From an uncultured Oscillospiraceae bacterium (GTDB lineage: Bacteria > Bacillota > Clostridia > Oscillospirales > Oscillospiraceae): DNA of 62,188 nucleotides. Below the pieces are notes generated by a model that did not search any database, had not been told where the DNA came from, and saw only the letters and a list, made by a program, of their open reading frames with translations. Every line of letters starts with the position of its first letter. Within the stretch, counting starts at the first letter, position 1. The position numbers and the translations under genes were made by a program. The stretch lies in contig CALWVV010000013.1 of assembly GCA_944385035.1 (NCBI GenBank), forward strand, positions 1 through 62,188, written 5' to 3'. Positions 55,077-62,188 of this stretch are shown piece by piece.

Positions 55077-57728
55077 ATGGACGACTGGTACAGCCGGCCG
55101 GCCTCCCATGTGATGAAGGAGCTGGAGAGCAGCTGGGAGGGGCTGACGGAGCGGGAAGCGAAGTCCCGCCTGGAGGAGCTGGGCCCCAATGAGCTGGCCG
55201 CCCCGGAGGGGCCGGGGCTTTTTTTCCGGCTGTTGGGACAGCTGAAAGACCCTATGATTTTGGTGCTGCTGGGGGCGGCGGGGCTGTCTCTGGCGGCCAG
55301 CGGCGGACAGGACTGGCTGGACGGCTTTATTATTCTGGTGATCGTGGCGGTCAACGCCATCATCTCCATCACCCAGGAGGACCATGCCCAGCAGGCCCTG
55401 GAGGAGCTGCGGCAGATGTCCGCCCCAAAGGCGAAGGTCATCCGGGAGGGAACAGCCAAAACCATTCCGGCACGGGAACTGGTGCCTGGAGATGTGATCC
55501 TTCTGGAAGCGGGGGATCAGATCCCCGCCGACGCCCGGATTTTGGAGTGCAGCCGCCTCCAGGCCGATGAAAGCGCCATGACTGGGGAATCGGTGCCGGT
55601 GGAAAAACAGGCTCGGGAGGCCCTGCCCGAGAGCACCCCCCTGGGGGACCGGGTGAATATGCTGTGCGCGGGCACCCTCGTCACTGCCGGGCGGGGCACC
55701 GCCCTGGTGGTGGCCACGGGGATGGAGACGGAGATGGGGCAGATTGCCGGGCTGCTGCTGGACAGCGGCTCTGGGGAGACGCCTCTCCAGCGGAAAATGG
55801 GGGAGATTTCAAAGTCCTTGTCCTTCCTGTGCCTTTGTGTGTGTGCGGTCATGTTCGGGGTGGGACTGTTTCAAGGGAAGGACATGCTGGAGATGTTCCT
55901 CACCGCCGTGTCCCTGGCAGTGGCGGCCATCCCTGAGGGGCTGCCCGCCATTGTCACCATTGTGCTGGCCCTGGGGGTGCAGCGGCTGGCGGGCCGGGGG
56001 GCCATTGTAAAAAAGCTCCCGGCGGTGGAGACTTTGGGCTGCGCGGGGGTCATCTGCTCGGATAAGACGGGCACCCTGACCCAGAACAAAATGACCGTCC
56101 AGGAGGTTTGGGCCCTGCCCGGCAGCCGCCGCCGGGAGATCATGGTGGCCGCCTGCCTGTGCTCTGACGCCCGGCTCATTTGGAAGGCGGGGGCTCCCAC
56201 TGCCGACGGCGACCCCACCGAGGCCGCCCTGGTGGTGGCCGCCGCAAGGGAGGGAGTGGACCAACAGAAGGAGGGGGAACAGTGGCCCCGCGTGGGGGAT
56301 ATTCCCTTTGACTCGGGACGCAAGCTTATGTCCACCATCCACGTCAATCCCCAGGGCGGCTGGACGGCCTATGTAAAGGGGGCCCCGGACGTGCTGCTGG
56401 AGCGGTGCGGGGCCACGGTGCGGGGAGCGATGACGGGGGCGGACCGGGAGCGGATCTTAGCGGCCAACGAGGCCATGGCTTCCCGTGCCCTGCGGGTCAT
56501 CGCCGTGGCCCGGCGGGAGCTAAGCAGCCTGCCCCGGCAGCCGGAGCCGGGCGAGGTGGAGCGGGGGTTGACCTTTTTGGGCCTGTTCGGCCTGATGGAT
56601 CCGCCCAGGCCGGAGGTGCGCTACGCGGTGGCCCAGTGCCATCGGGCGGGAGTGCGTCCGGTGATGATCACCGGGGACCACCGGGCGACCGCCCTGGCGG
56701 TGGCACGGGAGCTGAACATCGCCCGGCCGGGAGACTGGACGGTGACCGGGCCGGAGCTGGACTTTATGCCCCAGGAGATGCTGGAGGGGGACATTGAGAA
56801 ATTTTCCGTCTTTGCCCGAGTCTCTCCCGAGCACAAAATGCGCATTGTCCAGGCCTGGCAGAAGAAGGGAAAGGTGGTGGCCATGACCGGGGACGGGGTC
56901 AACGACGCCCCGGCCCTGAAGAGCGCGGACATCGGCTGCGCCATGGGTCGTACCGGCACCGACGTGGCCAAGGGGGCCGCCCATATGATCCTGACGGACG
57001 ACAACTTTTCCACCATCGTCTCCGCCATTGAGGAGGGCCGGGGGATCTACTCCAACATCCGCAAGGCCATCCACTATCTGCTCTCCTGCAACATCGGGGA
57101 GATCGTGACCATCTTTGCGGCCACCCTGCTGGGCTTTGGGCAGATGCCTTTGGTGCCGGTACAGCTTTTGTGGCTCAACCTGGTCACCGATTCTCTGCCC
57201 GCCCTGGCCCTGGGCGTGGAGCCGGTGGAGGAGGGAGTCATGGAGCAGCCCCCCAGAGAGGCCAGCGCCAATCTCTTTGACCGGAGCTTTACCTTCCGCC
57301 TTCTTTGGCAGGGGCTGATGGTGGGAGGGCTCACCCTGGCGGCCTACTTTTTAGGATTTCTTCACCTGGGGGGGCCGGGCATGGAGGGGGCGGTGGCCAA
57401 CACCATGGCCTTTGCCACATTGACCATGTGCCAGCTCTTCCACGCCTTTAATGTGCGCAGCGAGGACCGCTCCCTCTTTGCCCAGGGTCCGTTGTCCAAC
57501 CCCGCCATGAACCGTGCCTTTCTGGCGGGGATGGCCATGCAGCTGTCGGTGCTGCTGCTGCCGCCGCTGCAGCGGGTATTTTCCGTGGTCCCCATGGACG
57601 CCCGGCAGTGGTTTTGGGTACTGGTCCTGGCCATTGCCCCTATCCCGGTGTGTGAGCTGGGCAAAGGGCTGAGACGGGGCAAACAAAGGGGGGAAACGGC
57701 GGAAAAAAAGGAAATGGCCCTGCGGTAA
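55077..57728 (+). CDS. P-type Ca2+-transporting ATPase (P2A-like)
   Basis: The ATG at 55077 gives 883 residues. The phosphorylated aspartate is D329 in CSDKTGTLTQNKM. PEGLPAIVTIVLALG (helix 4) carries the PEGLP motif of calcium pumps, and helices 5-6 (NIGEIVTIFAATLLG and LLWLNLVTDSLPALALG) have the polar N-L-x-x-D pattern. TGES, TGDGVNDAPALK and ten helices are present. It should export Ca2+ from the cytoplasm. The spacing AAGGGAG to ATG is slightly long; a TTG ten codons earlier is less likely. It lies between spoIIP and the ger operon. Confidence 0.93.
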   Translation: MDDWYSRPASHVMKELESSWEGLTEREAKSRLEELGPNELAAPEGPGLFFRLLGQLKDPMILVLLGAAGLSLAASGGQDWLDGFIILVIVAVNAIISITQEDHAQQALEELRQMSAPKAKVIREGTAKTIPARELVPGDVILLEAGDQIPADARILECSRLQADESAMTGESVPVEKQAREALPESTPLGDRVNMLCAGTLVTAGRGTALVVATGMETEMGQIAGLLLDSGSGETPLQRKMGEISKSLSFLCLCVCAVMFGVGLFQGKDMLEMFLTAVSLAVAAIPEGLPAIVTIVLALGVQRLAGRGAIVKKLPAVETLGCAGVICSDKTGTLTQNKMTVQEVWALPGSRRREIMVAACLCSDARLIWKAGAPTADGDPTEAALVVAAAREGVDQQKEGEQWPRVGDIPFDSGRKLMSTIHVNPQGGWTAYVKGAPDVLLERCGATVRGAMTGADRERILAANEAMASRALRVIAVARRELSSLPRQPEPGEVERGLTFLGLFGLMDPPRPEVRYAVAQCHRAGVRPVMITGDHRATALAVARELNIARPGDWTVTGPELDFMPQEMLEGDIEKFSVFARVSPEHKMRIVQAWQKKGKVVAMTGDGVNDAPALKSADIGCAMGRTGTDVAKGAAHMILTDDNFSTIVSAIEEGRGIYSNIRKAIHYLLSCNIGEIVTIFAATLLGFGQMPLVPVQLLWLNLVTDSLPALALGVEPVEEGVMEQPPREASANLFDRSFTFRLLWQGLMVGGLTLAAYFLGFLHLGGPGMEGAVANTMAFATLTMCQLFHAFNVRSEDRSLFAQGPLSNPAMNRAFLAGMAMQLSVLLLPPLQRVFSVVPMDARQWFWVLVLAIAPIPVCELGKGLRRGKQRGETAEKKEMALR

Positions 57729-57736
57729 ATGGGTAT

Positions 57737-57783
57737 AAACTCCCTTCTGTTTTGGAACACTATCCCAGAACAGGAGGGAGTTT
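57737..57783 (+). promoter_or_regulatory. Inverted repeat covering the gerAA ribosome-binding site
   Basis: AAACTCCCTTCTGTT (57737-57751) pairs with AACAGGAGGGAGTTT (57769-57783) with one T-G pair, across a 17-nt loop. The right arm contains the GGAGGGAG ribosome site of gerAA. It may act as a weak terminator for the Ca2+ ATPase gene or hide the ribosome site when transcribed from upstream. Confidence 0.5.
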
Positions 57784-57787
57784 CCGT

Positions 57788-59296
57788 ATGGCCCAAAAGA
57801 AGCAGGCTGAACAGCCCCATCCCCGCCAGGAGCCCCGGTTTGACCGGCCGCTGTCCCTGGAAAACCTGAAAGAGATCTTCACCGGCTGTGTGGATTTTAT
57901 GGAGCGCACCGTCTATCTAAACGGCGACCGGCAGCGGACGGTGACGGTGTGCTATCTGCTGGGCTTGACCCGCAATGAGCGGCTGAGCGACTATATCCTC
58001 CGCCCCCTGGCCCAGGACCGCTCCCTCAGCCAGGCCCCGGAGGGAGAGCTCTTTTCCCTTTTGCAGTACGGGGCCCTCTATAATCTGGCGGCCATCCGCC
58101 GGGACAAGCTGGACGATGTGGTCAACGACCTGCTGCTGGGCAGCTGTGCCCTCTTTTTCCCCGGACGCATGGATGTGCTCACCCTGCCCGTCCCCACTGA
58201 GGAAAAGCGCGGGGTGGGGGAGCCGGAAAACGAGCCCGCCCTGAAGGGGAGCCGGGAGTCCTTTGTGGAGTCCATCCGCACCAACACGGCCATGATCCGC
58301 CGGAAATTAAAGGCGCCCCAGCTAAAAATCAAGGAGCACATTGTGGGCCGGCAGTCCCGCACCCAGGTGGATGTGCTCTACCTGGAGGACATGGCCGATC
58401 CGGAGACGGTAAAGCAGGTGGAGGAAAAGCTGGGAGAAATGGACATTGACGGCCTGGAGGCGGCGGGGAATCTGGAGGAGTACCTGGCCGACACCGCCAG
58501 AAGCCCGTTTCCGCTCATGGCCTATACCCAGCGCCCGGACCGGCTGTGCCAGGGGCTGCTGGAGGGGCGGGTGGCCCTGCTGGCGGATGGGATTCCCCTG
58601 GGGTGGATGGTGCCGGGGACCATCGACCAATTTTTCAAAACAGGACAGGACCGGGCCTACCACTGGATGGTGGCCTCAGCCTTGAGCCTGGTGCGGTACT
58701 TCTGCGCCCTGATCACAGTATTGCTGCCGGGGCTCTATATCGCCCTGGTGACCTTCCACCCCGAGGCCATCCCCCCGAAGCTGGCCCTGTCCATTGTGGC
58801 GGCCAAACAGGAGGTGCCCTTTTCCACCATCTTTGAGGTGCTGACCATGCTCCTGGCCTTTGAGGTCATTCAGGAGGCGGGACTGCGCCTGCCCAGTCCC
58901 ATCGGGGCCACCGTCTCCATTTTGGGCGGCCTGGTGGTGGGCAACGCGGCGGTGGAGGCCCACATCGTCTCCCCGGCAGTCCTCATCGCTGTGGCCATTG
59001 CCGGGGTGGCGGGCTACACCCAGCCCTCCCAGGACTTTGGCAACGCTCTGCGCCTATGGCGGTTTCTGCTGGCCATTCTCTCCAGTCTGGGGGGGCTGTT
59101 CGGCCTGAGCTTAGGGTGCGCGGGGCTCATTTACCACCTGGCCCGGCTGGAGTCCTTTGGGGTGCCCTATCTGGCCCCCTTTACCACGGGGACCAAAATG
59201 CCCCGTGGGCATCCCAGTCTCCTGCGCCTGCCCCTTCCCAGAATGAAGTGGCGGGACGGGGCAGTAAACAGCAAAAACAGGAGGAATCAGCGTTGA
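57788..59296 (+). CDS. gerAA: Spore germination receptor A subunit (GerAA family)
   Basis: A 502-residue protein starting at the ATG behind GGAGGGAG. A large cytoplasmic N-terminal half (NLKEIFTGCVDFMERTVYLNG, IKEHIVGRQSRTQVDVLYLEDMADP) precedes the GerA motif FPLMAYTQRPDRLCQGLLEGRVALLADG. The C-terminal five hydrophobic helices include PSPIGATVSILGGLVVGNAAVEA. GerA-type proteins form nutrient-gated complexes in the inner spore membrane. It may alternatively be a SpoVAF-like relative, but the adjacent GerC- and GerB-type genes favour a receptor. Confidence 0.92.
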   Translation: MAQKKQAEQPHPRQEPRFDRPLSLENLKEIFTGCVDFMERTVYLNGDRQRTVTVCYLLGLTRNERLSDYILRPLAQDRSLSQAPEGELFSLLQYGALYNLAAIRRDKLDDVVNDLLLGSCALFFPGRMDVLTLPVPTEEKRGVGEPENEPALKGSRESFVESIRTNTAMIRRKLKAPQLKIKEHIVGRQSRTQVDVLYLEDMADPETVKQVEEKLGEMDIDGLEAAGNLEEYLADTARSPFPLMAYTQRPDRLCQGLLEGRVALLADGIPLGWMVPGTIDQFFKTGQDRAYHWMVASALSLVRYFCALITVLLPGLYIALVTFHPEAIPPKLALSIVAAKQEVPFSTIFEVLTMLLAFEVIQEAGLRLPSPIGATVSILGGLVVGNAAVEAHIVSPAVLIAVAIAGVAGYTQPSQDFGNALRLWRFLLAILSSLGGLFGLSLGCAGLIYHLARLESFGVPYLAPFTTGTKMPRGHPSLLRLPLPRMKWRDGAVNSKNRRNQR

Positions 59297-60372
59297 GAAC
59301 CGCATTGGCATTGGTACTGGCGCTCTGCCTGCTGCTCAGCGGCTGCAGCGGGCTGCCCACGGCAAGAGAGATGGGGGACATGGCCCTCATGCGTACCATG
59401 GGAGTAGACCAGGCCCCGGATGGGGTGGAGATGACCGTCTCCACCGGCCCCAGGGCAAAGGGACTTCAAGCGGAGGGAGAAAAAGCCCTGGTGCTGTCAG
59501 CCCAGGCCGATTCCCTCAGCGCGGCCTGCTTGACCATACAGGGGCACAGCGACAGCTATGTGTTTTACGGCTATGTGGACCAGCTGCTGGTGGGCGAAGC
59601 GCTGGCCCAGGAGGGGATCAAGCCGGTACTGGACTATTTTGCACGGGACGAGGAGCTGGGACTGGGGGCCCAGCTGTGGCTGGTGCGGAATGGAACGGCC
59701 CGGCAGGCGGTGGAGTCCGGGGGAGAGGCCGGAGTAGACGGGCGGCTCAGCACGCTGCAGCTGGATGGAAAGCTGGGGGAGGCGTCCATCTCCCGCACCG
59801 CCGGGGAGATCTACAGTGACCTGATGGAGCAAGGCGCTGCCTTTGTGCCTGCTCTGGCGGTTGGAGAGCTGGAGGATGCCTCCCTGACGGAGAGCGGCTA
59901 CGGCGTATGGAAAGGGACGCGTTTGGTGGGCTACTTGGAGGGTGAGGCGGCCCGTGGCCTGGAACTGCTGGTGGGCCGGGCTCCGGCAGAGGTGCTCACC
60001 CTGGAGCTGGAGGAGAACCGGGTTTCGGTCCGGGTGAGTATGGTAAATACCACTGTAAATCTGGGCGTCCAGGGGAAGACCCCCACGAAACTGCGTATAA
60101 CATGCAGAGCCGACCTTGCGGTGACGGAATATGATCAGGAGCTGAGCCGTGCCCAGCAGGATGCGATCTCCAGGCAGATGGAGGAAAAGCTGATGGACCG
60201 GCTGGAGGGGGCGCTGACTGCCCTGCAGCAGTGGGAGGCGGACTGTGTGGGCCTGGGCCTGCGGGGGGCCGCGCTCCACCCTCGGGCCTGGAGTGAAATT
60301 CAGGAACAGTGGCCGGTGTGGTTTGGAGAGCTGGAGCCTGATATCAATCTCCAGGTGGTCGTGCATGAGTAA
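59293..60372 (+). CDS. gerAC: Spore germination receptor C subunit lipoprotein (GerAC family)
   Basis: The start chosen is a TTG at 59293 that overlaps the gerAA stop, with AGGAGG eight bases upstream. It gives 359 residues with a lipoprotein signal ending LLLSGC (C18). The GerC pattern follows: ALMRTMGVDQAPDGVEMTV near the N-terminus and a three-domain beta/alpha body. It is anchored to the outer face of the inner spore membrane. Longer upstream starts would lie inside gerAA. Confidence 0.88.
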   Translation: MRTALALVLALCLLLSGCSGLPTAREMGDMALMRTMGVDQAPDGVEMTVSTGPRAKGLQAEGEKALVLSAQADSLSAACLTIQGHSDSYVFYGYVDQLLVGEALAQEGIKPVLDYFARDEELGLGAQLWLVRNGTARQAVESGGEAGVDGRLSTLQLDGKLGEASISRTAGEIYSDLMEQGAAFVPALAVGELEDASLTESGYGVWKGTRLVGYLEGEAARGLELLVGRAPAEVLTLELEENRVSVRVSMVNTTVNLGVQGKTPTKLRITCRADLAVTEYDQELSRAQQDAISRQMEEKLMDRLEGALTALQQWEADCVGLGLRGAALHPRAWSEIQEQWPVWFGELEPDINLQVVVHE

Positions 60373-60390
60373 ACAGGCAGGAGGTAGTAT

Positions 60391-61482
60391 ATGAGAACGG
60401 AGGGCATCTCACGTACCCAGCTGATGGCGCTTCTGTGGGCCGGGATCATGGCCCCGGCGGCGGAGCTGCTGCCAGGGCTGCTGCTGCCCCAGGCGAGAAG
60501 GAACAGCTGGCTGTCGGTGGCCCTGGCGGCCCCGCTGGTGCTGGCAAGCGGTTGGCTGCTGAACCGGCTGGGGAAAGACCGGGGTGCTGCACAGGGGATC
60601 GTGGAGCGACTGGGCCCCTGGGTGGGCCGGGGAATTATACTATTATATATAGTATGGGCGCAGCTGCTGCTGGCCCAGCGCTTGTGGTCCTGTGCCCGGC
60701 GGCTGTTGTCCTCGGGAAACCGGGACGGCTCGCTCTGGTTTTTTCTCATTGCGGCAGCGGGGATGCTGGTGTGGATGGGACGGGAAAAGCTGGAGGCCTT
60801 TGCACGGGCGGGGCAGCTGTTTCTGGCCGCGCTGCTCACCACCGCTCTGGTGGTGCTGGGCCTCTCCCTGGGCCAGGCCCAGCCGGAGCGGCTTCTGCCC
60901 ATAGATTGGACCTGGGTCCCCACGGCTGGTTCCGCGCTGCAGGCTGCGGGCGTGATCGGATGGGGCCTTTTTGCAGCGTTCTTGCTAGGTTCGGTGCGGA
61001 ATCAGGGAGAGGCCCAGGGATGGCACTGGATGTTCTGGGGACTGGGGGGAACCCTGCTGCTGGCAGGAGCCCAGGCAATTATAATAGGGAATCTGGGGGC
61101 GGGGCTGGCCATGGAGCTGGACAACCCCTTCTTTGCCCTGGCAAAAAGCGTGGGAGTGGAGGGGGCCTTCCAGCGGGTGGAGAGCATCATTGCGGCCCTG
61201 TGGACCTTCGCCGACCTGGTGATGGGCGGGATCCTGGTATTTGCAGTAAGAGAAATGGGCAGAGCGTGCCTGCCGTCCAAACTTCACAACTGGATTTCCC
61301 TCCTGTCCGTCCTGCTGGCGGCTGGCGGGGGACTGGTGCTGCTGGGGGGAAATGGTGTGGGTACGCTGTTGGGAGAACAAATCATTCCAGTGGGAAACCT
61401 GCTCTTTGGCCTTGCCATCCCCGGTCTTCTTTGTCTGATGCGCCAAAAAGAAGGCATATCTTGTGAGAAAAAAGGCGGATGA
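60391..61482 (+). CDS. gerAB: Spore germination receptor B subunit permease (GerAB family)
   Basis: A 363-residue protein with about ten membrane helices, starting MRTEGISRTQLMALLWAGIM, behind GGAGG (60380-60384). It belongs to the amino-acid/polyamine/organocation-like spore permeases that bind germinants. Helix 1 is followed by AAELLPGLLLPQARRN, and RVESIIAALWTFADLVMGG is a typical late helix. The operon order is A-C-B. The ligand is unknown. Confidence 0.9.
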   Translation: MRTEGISRTQLMALLWAGIMAPAAELLPGLLLPQARRNSWLSVALAAPLVLASGWLLNRLGKDRGAAQGIVERLGPWVGRGIILLYIVWAQLLLAQRLWSCARRLLSSGNRDGSLWFFLIAAAGMLVWMGREKLEAFARAGQLFLAALLTTALVVLGLSLGQAQPERLLPIDWTWVPTAGSALQAAGVIGWGLFAAFLLGSVRNQGEAQGWHWMFWGLGGTLLLAGAQAIIIGNLGAGLAMELDNPFFALAKSVGVEGAFQRVESIIAALWTFADLVMGGILVFAVREMGRACLPSKLHNWISLLSVLLAAGGGLVLLGGNGVGTLLGEQIIPVGNLLFGLAIPGLLCLMRQKEGISCEKKGG

Positions 61483-61534
61483 GGAGCAGATATAGGGGCC
61501 ACAAAAAAAGATTGAAAAAACTTGAAAAAAGGTG

Positions 61535-61563
61535 TTGACAAGCGGAAGAGATTTTGCTATTAT
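61535..61563 (+). promoter_or_regulatory. rRNA promoter P1
   Basis: TTGACA (61535-61540), 17 bp, TATTAT (61558-61563). Just upstream is an A-tract element TTGAAAAAACTTGAAAAAA, shared with the other three promoters. P1 lies 149 bp before P2. Confidence 0.85.
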
Positions 61564-61683
61564 AAGCGAGCGCTTCCGGCACGGGGCCCTGAAAGCCCTG
61601 GGAGAGAGGCGTTTGAGGATTTCGGTAGGGAATCAAACCGGTCCGGCACTTGAAAATCAGTTTGGAAAACTTGAAAAAAGTGC

Positions 61684-61712
61684 TTGACAAATGATTTGAG
61701 CAGTGATATCCT
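61684..61712 (+). promoter_or_regulatory. rRNA promoter P2
   Basis: TTGACA (61684-61689), 17 bp, TATCCT (61707-61712). The A-tract element immediately upstream is TTTGGAAAACTTGAAAAAA. The transcribed segment CTGTCCGCGAGGGC follows and is repeated after P3. Confidence 0.8.
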
Positions 61713-61799
61713 CTATAAGCTGTCCGCGAGGGCAGCGGTCACCACGAAGGTTTCTCCATGAAGAGCACAAAAAAGTTTGAAAAAACTTGAAAAAAGTGC

Positions 61800-61828
61800 T
61801 TGACAAAGAAAACTGAATGTGGTAACCT
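61800..61828 (+). promoter_or_regulatory. rRNA promoter P3
   Basis: TTGACA (61800-61805), 17 bp, TAACCT (61823-61828). It lies 116 bp after P2 and is preceded by GTTTGAAAAAACTTGAAAAA and followed by a near-copy of the segment after P2, so P2 and P3 units look like a tandem duplication. Confidence 0.8.
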
Positions 61829-61916
61829 AATTAGGCTGTCCGCGAGGGCGGCGAAACACGGCGAAGAACCTGCGAATGAGAGCACGAAAAAGTTTGAAAA
61901 AACTTGAAAAAAGTGC

Positions 61917-61945
61917 TTGACAAAGGAAAAGAGCTGTGGTAAGAT
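61917..61945 (+). promoter_or_regulatory. rRNA promoter P4
   Basis: TTGACA (61917-61922), 17 bp, TAAGAT (61940-61945). It is 117 bp after P3, has the same upstream A-tract element and is the promoter nearest to 16S, about 180 bp upstream. Confidence 0.85.
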
Positions 61946-62130
61946 AAAAGCCCGCTGCTGAAAGCGGTGTGCACCTTGTAAATTAAACAACATGACAAAC
62001 ACGAAGCACCAGAATGAATTGGTTGTAAAGCTCAAAAGAGCTTGTAGAGACAACCGTTAATTATTTCTTTGAAGCTTGAATTAAGCTTCAATAAAATTGA
62101 TTTAAGGAACGAAAGTTCTTTAGATACCAT
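61946..62130 (+). other. 16S rRNA leader region
   Basis: About 185 bp of AT-richer transcribed leader. It contains AAGCTC-AAAA-GAGCTT inside GGTTGT/ACAACC arms (62020-62055), a boxA-like TTTCTTTGAA (62065-62075), a GAAGCTT/AAGCTTC hairpin and a GAAC-GAAA-GTTC hairpin. These are expected for antitermination and 5' processing of pre-16S RNA. Confidence 0.6.

Positions 62131-62188
<58 letters not shown>

Noticed and set aside
61512-61930. Repeated A-tract sequences as a CRISPR or small-RNA array
   Set aside because: Each copy is tied to a TTGACA/-10 pair directly before 16S, so promoter elements explain them.

Overview
The window looks like the replication-origin region of a high-GC, spore-forming Firmicute of the class Clostridia, most likely an Oscillospiraceae-type gut anaerobe. 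This is inferred from four things: the Firmicute dnaA-dnaN-yaaA-recF-remB-gyrB-gyrA order, the sporulation and germination genes (spoIIP and a gerA-type operon), the GC-rich code, and the first ~58 bases of a 16S rRNA gene at the right end. No mobile element, CRISPR array or tRNA gene was seen. The species cannot be fixed from this window.

Layout. Bases 1-1.8 kb hold a MoxR-type AAA ATPase, a truncated VWA partner and an orphan FeoB-associated cysteine-rich peptide. Bases 1.8-11.8 kb, all on the minus strand, hold rnhA, two small membrane proteins, gyrA, gyrB, remB, recF, yaaA, dnaN and dnaA. A tight DnaA-box cluster (10413-10483) lies between dnaN and dnaA. From 12.1 kb rightward come rpmH-rnpA-yidD-yidC-jag, then an Orn/Lys/Arg decarboxylase, holB, ricT and an AEC transporter. 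Bases 20.3-26.7 kb (minus) carry a GH3 lipoprotein, a FAH-family enzyme and the hisS-(frameshifted gene)-aspS operon, which sits behind a T-box that appears to read tRNA-Asp.

Bases 26.7-34 kb (minus) carry a methylglyoxal-synthase-like protein, a MinD-like ATPase, rsmG, serS and the parA-parB-coiled-coil operon with two parS sites and noc. Bases 34-36.3 kb (plus) carry a dicarboxylate/glutamate symporter and xpt. Bases 36.4-51.4 kb (minus) carry a PrsA-like foldase, mfd, a division cluster (divIVA, sepF, PLPBP, HlyD-like adaptor) fused to hfq-miaA-mutL-mutS. A small divergent XRE-regulator module (51.6-52.2 kb) separates mutS from miaB. Bases 53.7-61.5 kb (plus) carry spoIIP behind a very good sigma-E promoter, a P-type Ca2+ ATPase and gerAA-gerAC-gerAB. 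The window ends in four tandem rRNA promoters, a leader and the 16S start.

Together the genes cover replication initiation and chromosome segregation (dnaA, dnaN, parABS, noc), division (divIVA, sepF), mismatch repair and transcription-coupled repair (mutSL, mfd), translation (aminoacyl-tRNA synthetases, miaA/miaB, rsmG, rRNA) and the spore cycle. About 30 kb right of the putative origin is coded head-on to the expected fork. The most interesting leads are: variant DnaA boxes paired with a variant DnaA recognition helix; a membrane coiled-coil protein inside the par operon; a Noc-site-like palindrome beside noc; the XRE/86-aa module between miaB and mutS; a methylglyoxal-synthase homologue lacking catalytic residues; the tRNA-Asp T-box; and the promoter array before 16S.
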